DNA of 64,000 nucleotides from assembly GCF_040049215.1 (NCBI RefSeq), contig NZ_JBDZDN010000001.1:434001-498000 (forward strand). Direction: 5' to 3'. Position 1 is the first letter of the stretch, and the number at the start of each line of letters is the position of its first letter. Of the stretch, positions 63,550-64,000 are shown piece by piece. The DNA comes from Mesorhizobium_K sp040049215. Lineage in GTDB: Bacteria > Pseudomonadota > Alphaproteobacteria > Rhizobiales > Rhizobiaceae. Made by a program: the position numbers and the translations under genes. The notes beneath the pieces are model-generated. The model saw only the letters and a list, made by a program, of their open reading frames with translations. It had not been told where the DNA came from and did not search any database.

Positions 63550-64000
63550 TCAGGTGGCGATGAAATCGAGGAACTTGTTCTGCAACTCTGCCTCGTGCTC
63601 GGCGTACCATTCCGGATTGACCAGAACCTGGCCGGTGGTGTTGGCCGGCGAGGTCGGGTTGAAGACGCGGTCCTCATCGGTCATCAGCGCCTCGGCCGCC
63701 GGATTGGTCGGGCCGTTGCCCATCAGGCGCAGAAGGGTGATCTGCGGCTCCGGATCGAGAGCCGAGTTGATGAACTCGAACACCTTCTTGCCGGCAGGGT
63801 TGCCCTTCGGCACCGACCAGGCGCTGATGAGAAGCATGTTCTGGTTCCAGGTGATGGCGTAGTCCGGGTTCTCCTGAGCAAGCAGCTTGGCGCGGGTGTG
63901 CCAGATGTTGCCCATCACCACTTCGCCGTCTCGAAAGAGCTGCTGGCTCTGCGCGCCGCCTTCCCAGAAGATGAACTGATCGAGATGGGGCTCAAGCTTG
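63550..64000 (-). CDS. spermidine/putrescine-type substrate-binding protein, 5' end off window
   Basis: The C-terminal ~149 residues are visible; the gene runs beyond base 64000. PotD-like end pattern: QLFRDGEVVMGNIWHTRAKL, ITWNQNMLLISAWSVPKGNP, and EFINSALDPEPQITLLRLMG. First gene of the operon with the permeases, the guanidino enzymes and PfkB. Confidence 0.9.
   Translation of the reverse strand, partial: KLEPHLDQFIFWEGGAQSQQLFRDGEVVMGNIWHTRAKLLAQENPDYAITWNQNMLLISAWSVPKGNPAGKKVFEFINSALDPEPQITLLRLMGNGPTNPAAEALMTDEDRVFNPTSPANTTGQVLVNPEWYAEHEAELQNKFLDFIAT

Overview
The window is high-GC DNA from an alphaproteobacterium of the order Hyphomicrobiales (Rhizobiales), most likely a Mesorhizobium/Phyllobacteriaceae-type soil bacterium. 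This rests on the hisD - UPF0262 - low-molecular-weight phosphatase - infA - maf - yacG - tRNA-Phe gene order, on murA nearby, on mosaic palindromic intergenic repeats of rhizobial type, and on the density of ABC/TRAP catabolic operons. No database search was possible, so all names rest on recognised motifs and context.

Layout. 1-12.8 kb: core genes (tRNA-Thr, murA, recQ, DUF2948, hisD, UPF0262, phosphatase, infA, maf, yacG, tRNA-Phe). A 5-8.6 kb stretch between recQ and DUF2948 is interrupted by a VOC protein, repeat elements and an orphan lower-GC gene (5816-7420) with a PD-(D/E)XK nuclease-like motif. 12.8-25.4 kb: a probable decayed island at tRNA-Phe, with an integrase 3' remnant, a frameshifted IS5-type transposase remnant, an orphan sugar-type solute-binding protein, a 1970-residue repeat autotransporter, a membrane glycosyltransferase and an IalB-like exported protein.

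25.6-40.5 kb: a CoA-dependent catabolic locus. It has a TRAP transporter with a cupin, two SDRs (one frameshifted), an acyl-CoA ligase, a long acyl-CoA dehydrogenase, a MaoC hydratase, an old-yellow-enzyme reductase, an EthD-like protein, a DUF35/thiolase-like pair, a TetR regulator and a GST. Five near-identical 17-bp pseudopalindromes lie before the transcription units, which suggests a single local TetR regulon. 40.5-45.2 kb: an SDR, an IclR regulator, a NIPSNAP protein, an unrecognised protein with an internal duplication, and a 3-ketosteroid-dehydrogenase-like flavoprotein. The last two diverge from a 43.4 kb palindrome.

45.2-56 kb: a nitrogen-scavenging locus. Biuret-hydrolase-like and related isochorismatase-fold amidases, an AtzH/HpxZ-like protein and allophanate hydrolase sit with a nucleoside-type (BMP) ABC transporter and a 2-oxoglutarate oxygenase, with a divergent LysR gene. 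56-64 kb: a second ABC operon, spermidine/putrescine type, carrying an amidinotransferase-superfamily enzyme, a metal-ligand-poor M24 (creatinase-like) protein, a BtpA-family TIM barrel, an AllA-like ureidoglycolate lyase and a PfkB kinase. It looks like a catabolic route for a guanidino or ureido compound of unknown identity. It runs off the right edge within its substrate-binding protein gene.
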